This document shows, piece by piece, positions 5,902 to 5,922 of a DNA stretch of 5,922 nucleotides; the stretch's first letter is position 1, and every line of letters starts with the position of its first letter. The notes below the pieces were generated by a model. That model had not been told where the DNA came from. It made no database searches and worked only from the letters and a program-made list of their open reading frames with translations. The position numbers were made by a program, and so were the translations under genes. Source of the DNA: Betaproteobacteria bacterium (GTDB taxonomy: Bacteria > Pseudomonadota > Gammaproteobacteria > Burkholderiales > SG8-39); assembly GCA_029858545.1 (NCBI GenBank), contig JAOUFA010000243.1:1-5922 (forward strand). Reading direction: 5' to 3'.

Positions 5902-5922
5902 GCGGGGAGCCGGTAGGTGGTC

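Noticed and set aside
1..5922. CRISPR array, insertion sequence, tRNA or rRNA gene, phage or defence genes
   Set aside because: No spaced direct repeats, terminal inverted repeats, transposase motifs or tRNA-like folds were seen; conserved housekeeping genes fill almost the whole window.

Overview
The window is one strand-uniform, very compact stretch of GC-rich proteobacterial chromosome. Every gene I can support lies on the minus strand, so transcription runs from right to left. In transcription order the genes are: a small exported protein of unknown function (5901-5557), miaB (5550-4183), phoH/ybeZ (4179-3202), ybeY (3245-2769), corC/ybeX (2648-1827), lnt (1830-313) and the first 95 codons of glyQ (285-1, cut by the window edge).

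The order miaB-ybeZ-ybeY-ybeX-lnt is the classical enterobacterial arrangement. Here it continues directly into glyQ, which together with residue-level features (for example the KDYATNVLTF stretch of YbeY, the MLTFQQIIL start of GlyQ and the LDDVQLGL stretch of PhoH) points to a betaproteobacterium or a close relative. This assignment comes from memory of the families, not from a search.

Gaps are 6 bp (exported protein to miaB), 3 bp (miaB to phoH), a 44 bp overlap (phoH/ybeY), 120 bp (ybeY to corC), a 4 bp GTGA overlap (corC/lnt) and 27 bp (lnt to glyQ). I see no stem-plus-T-run terminator between any of them, so a single polycistronic unit is the simplest reading; its promoter should lie beyond 5922. 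The only real gap, 2649-2768, contains a possible eight-codon leader ORF whose stop overlaps the corC start.

The genes join two themes. MiaB (tRNA thiomethylation), YbeY (rRNA maturation and quality control), PhoH (ATPase often partnered with YbeY) and GlyQ (glycyl-tRNA synthetase alpha) serve translation and RNA. Lnt (lipoprotein N-acylation) and CorC (CBS-domain protein tied to Mg/Co handling) serve the envelope and ion balance, and the exported protein belongs to the envelope by location.

This is largely a conserved housekeeping region. I found no mobile element, CRISPR array, RNA gene or novel multi-gene system. The points worth a second look are the absence of a recognisable Shine-Dalgarno sequence before all seven genes, the possible corC leader peptide, the uncertain ybeY start and its Asn next to the third metal-binding His, and the uncharacterised exported protein heading the cluster.
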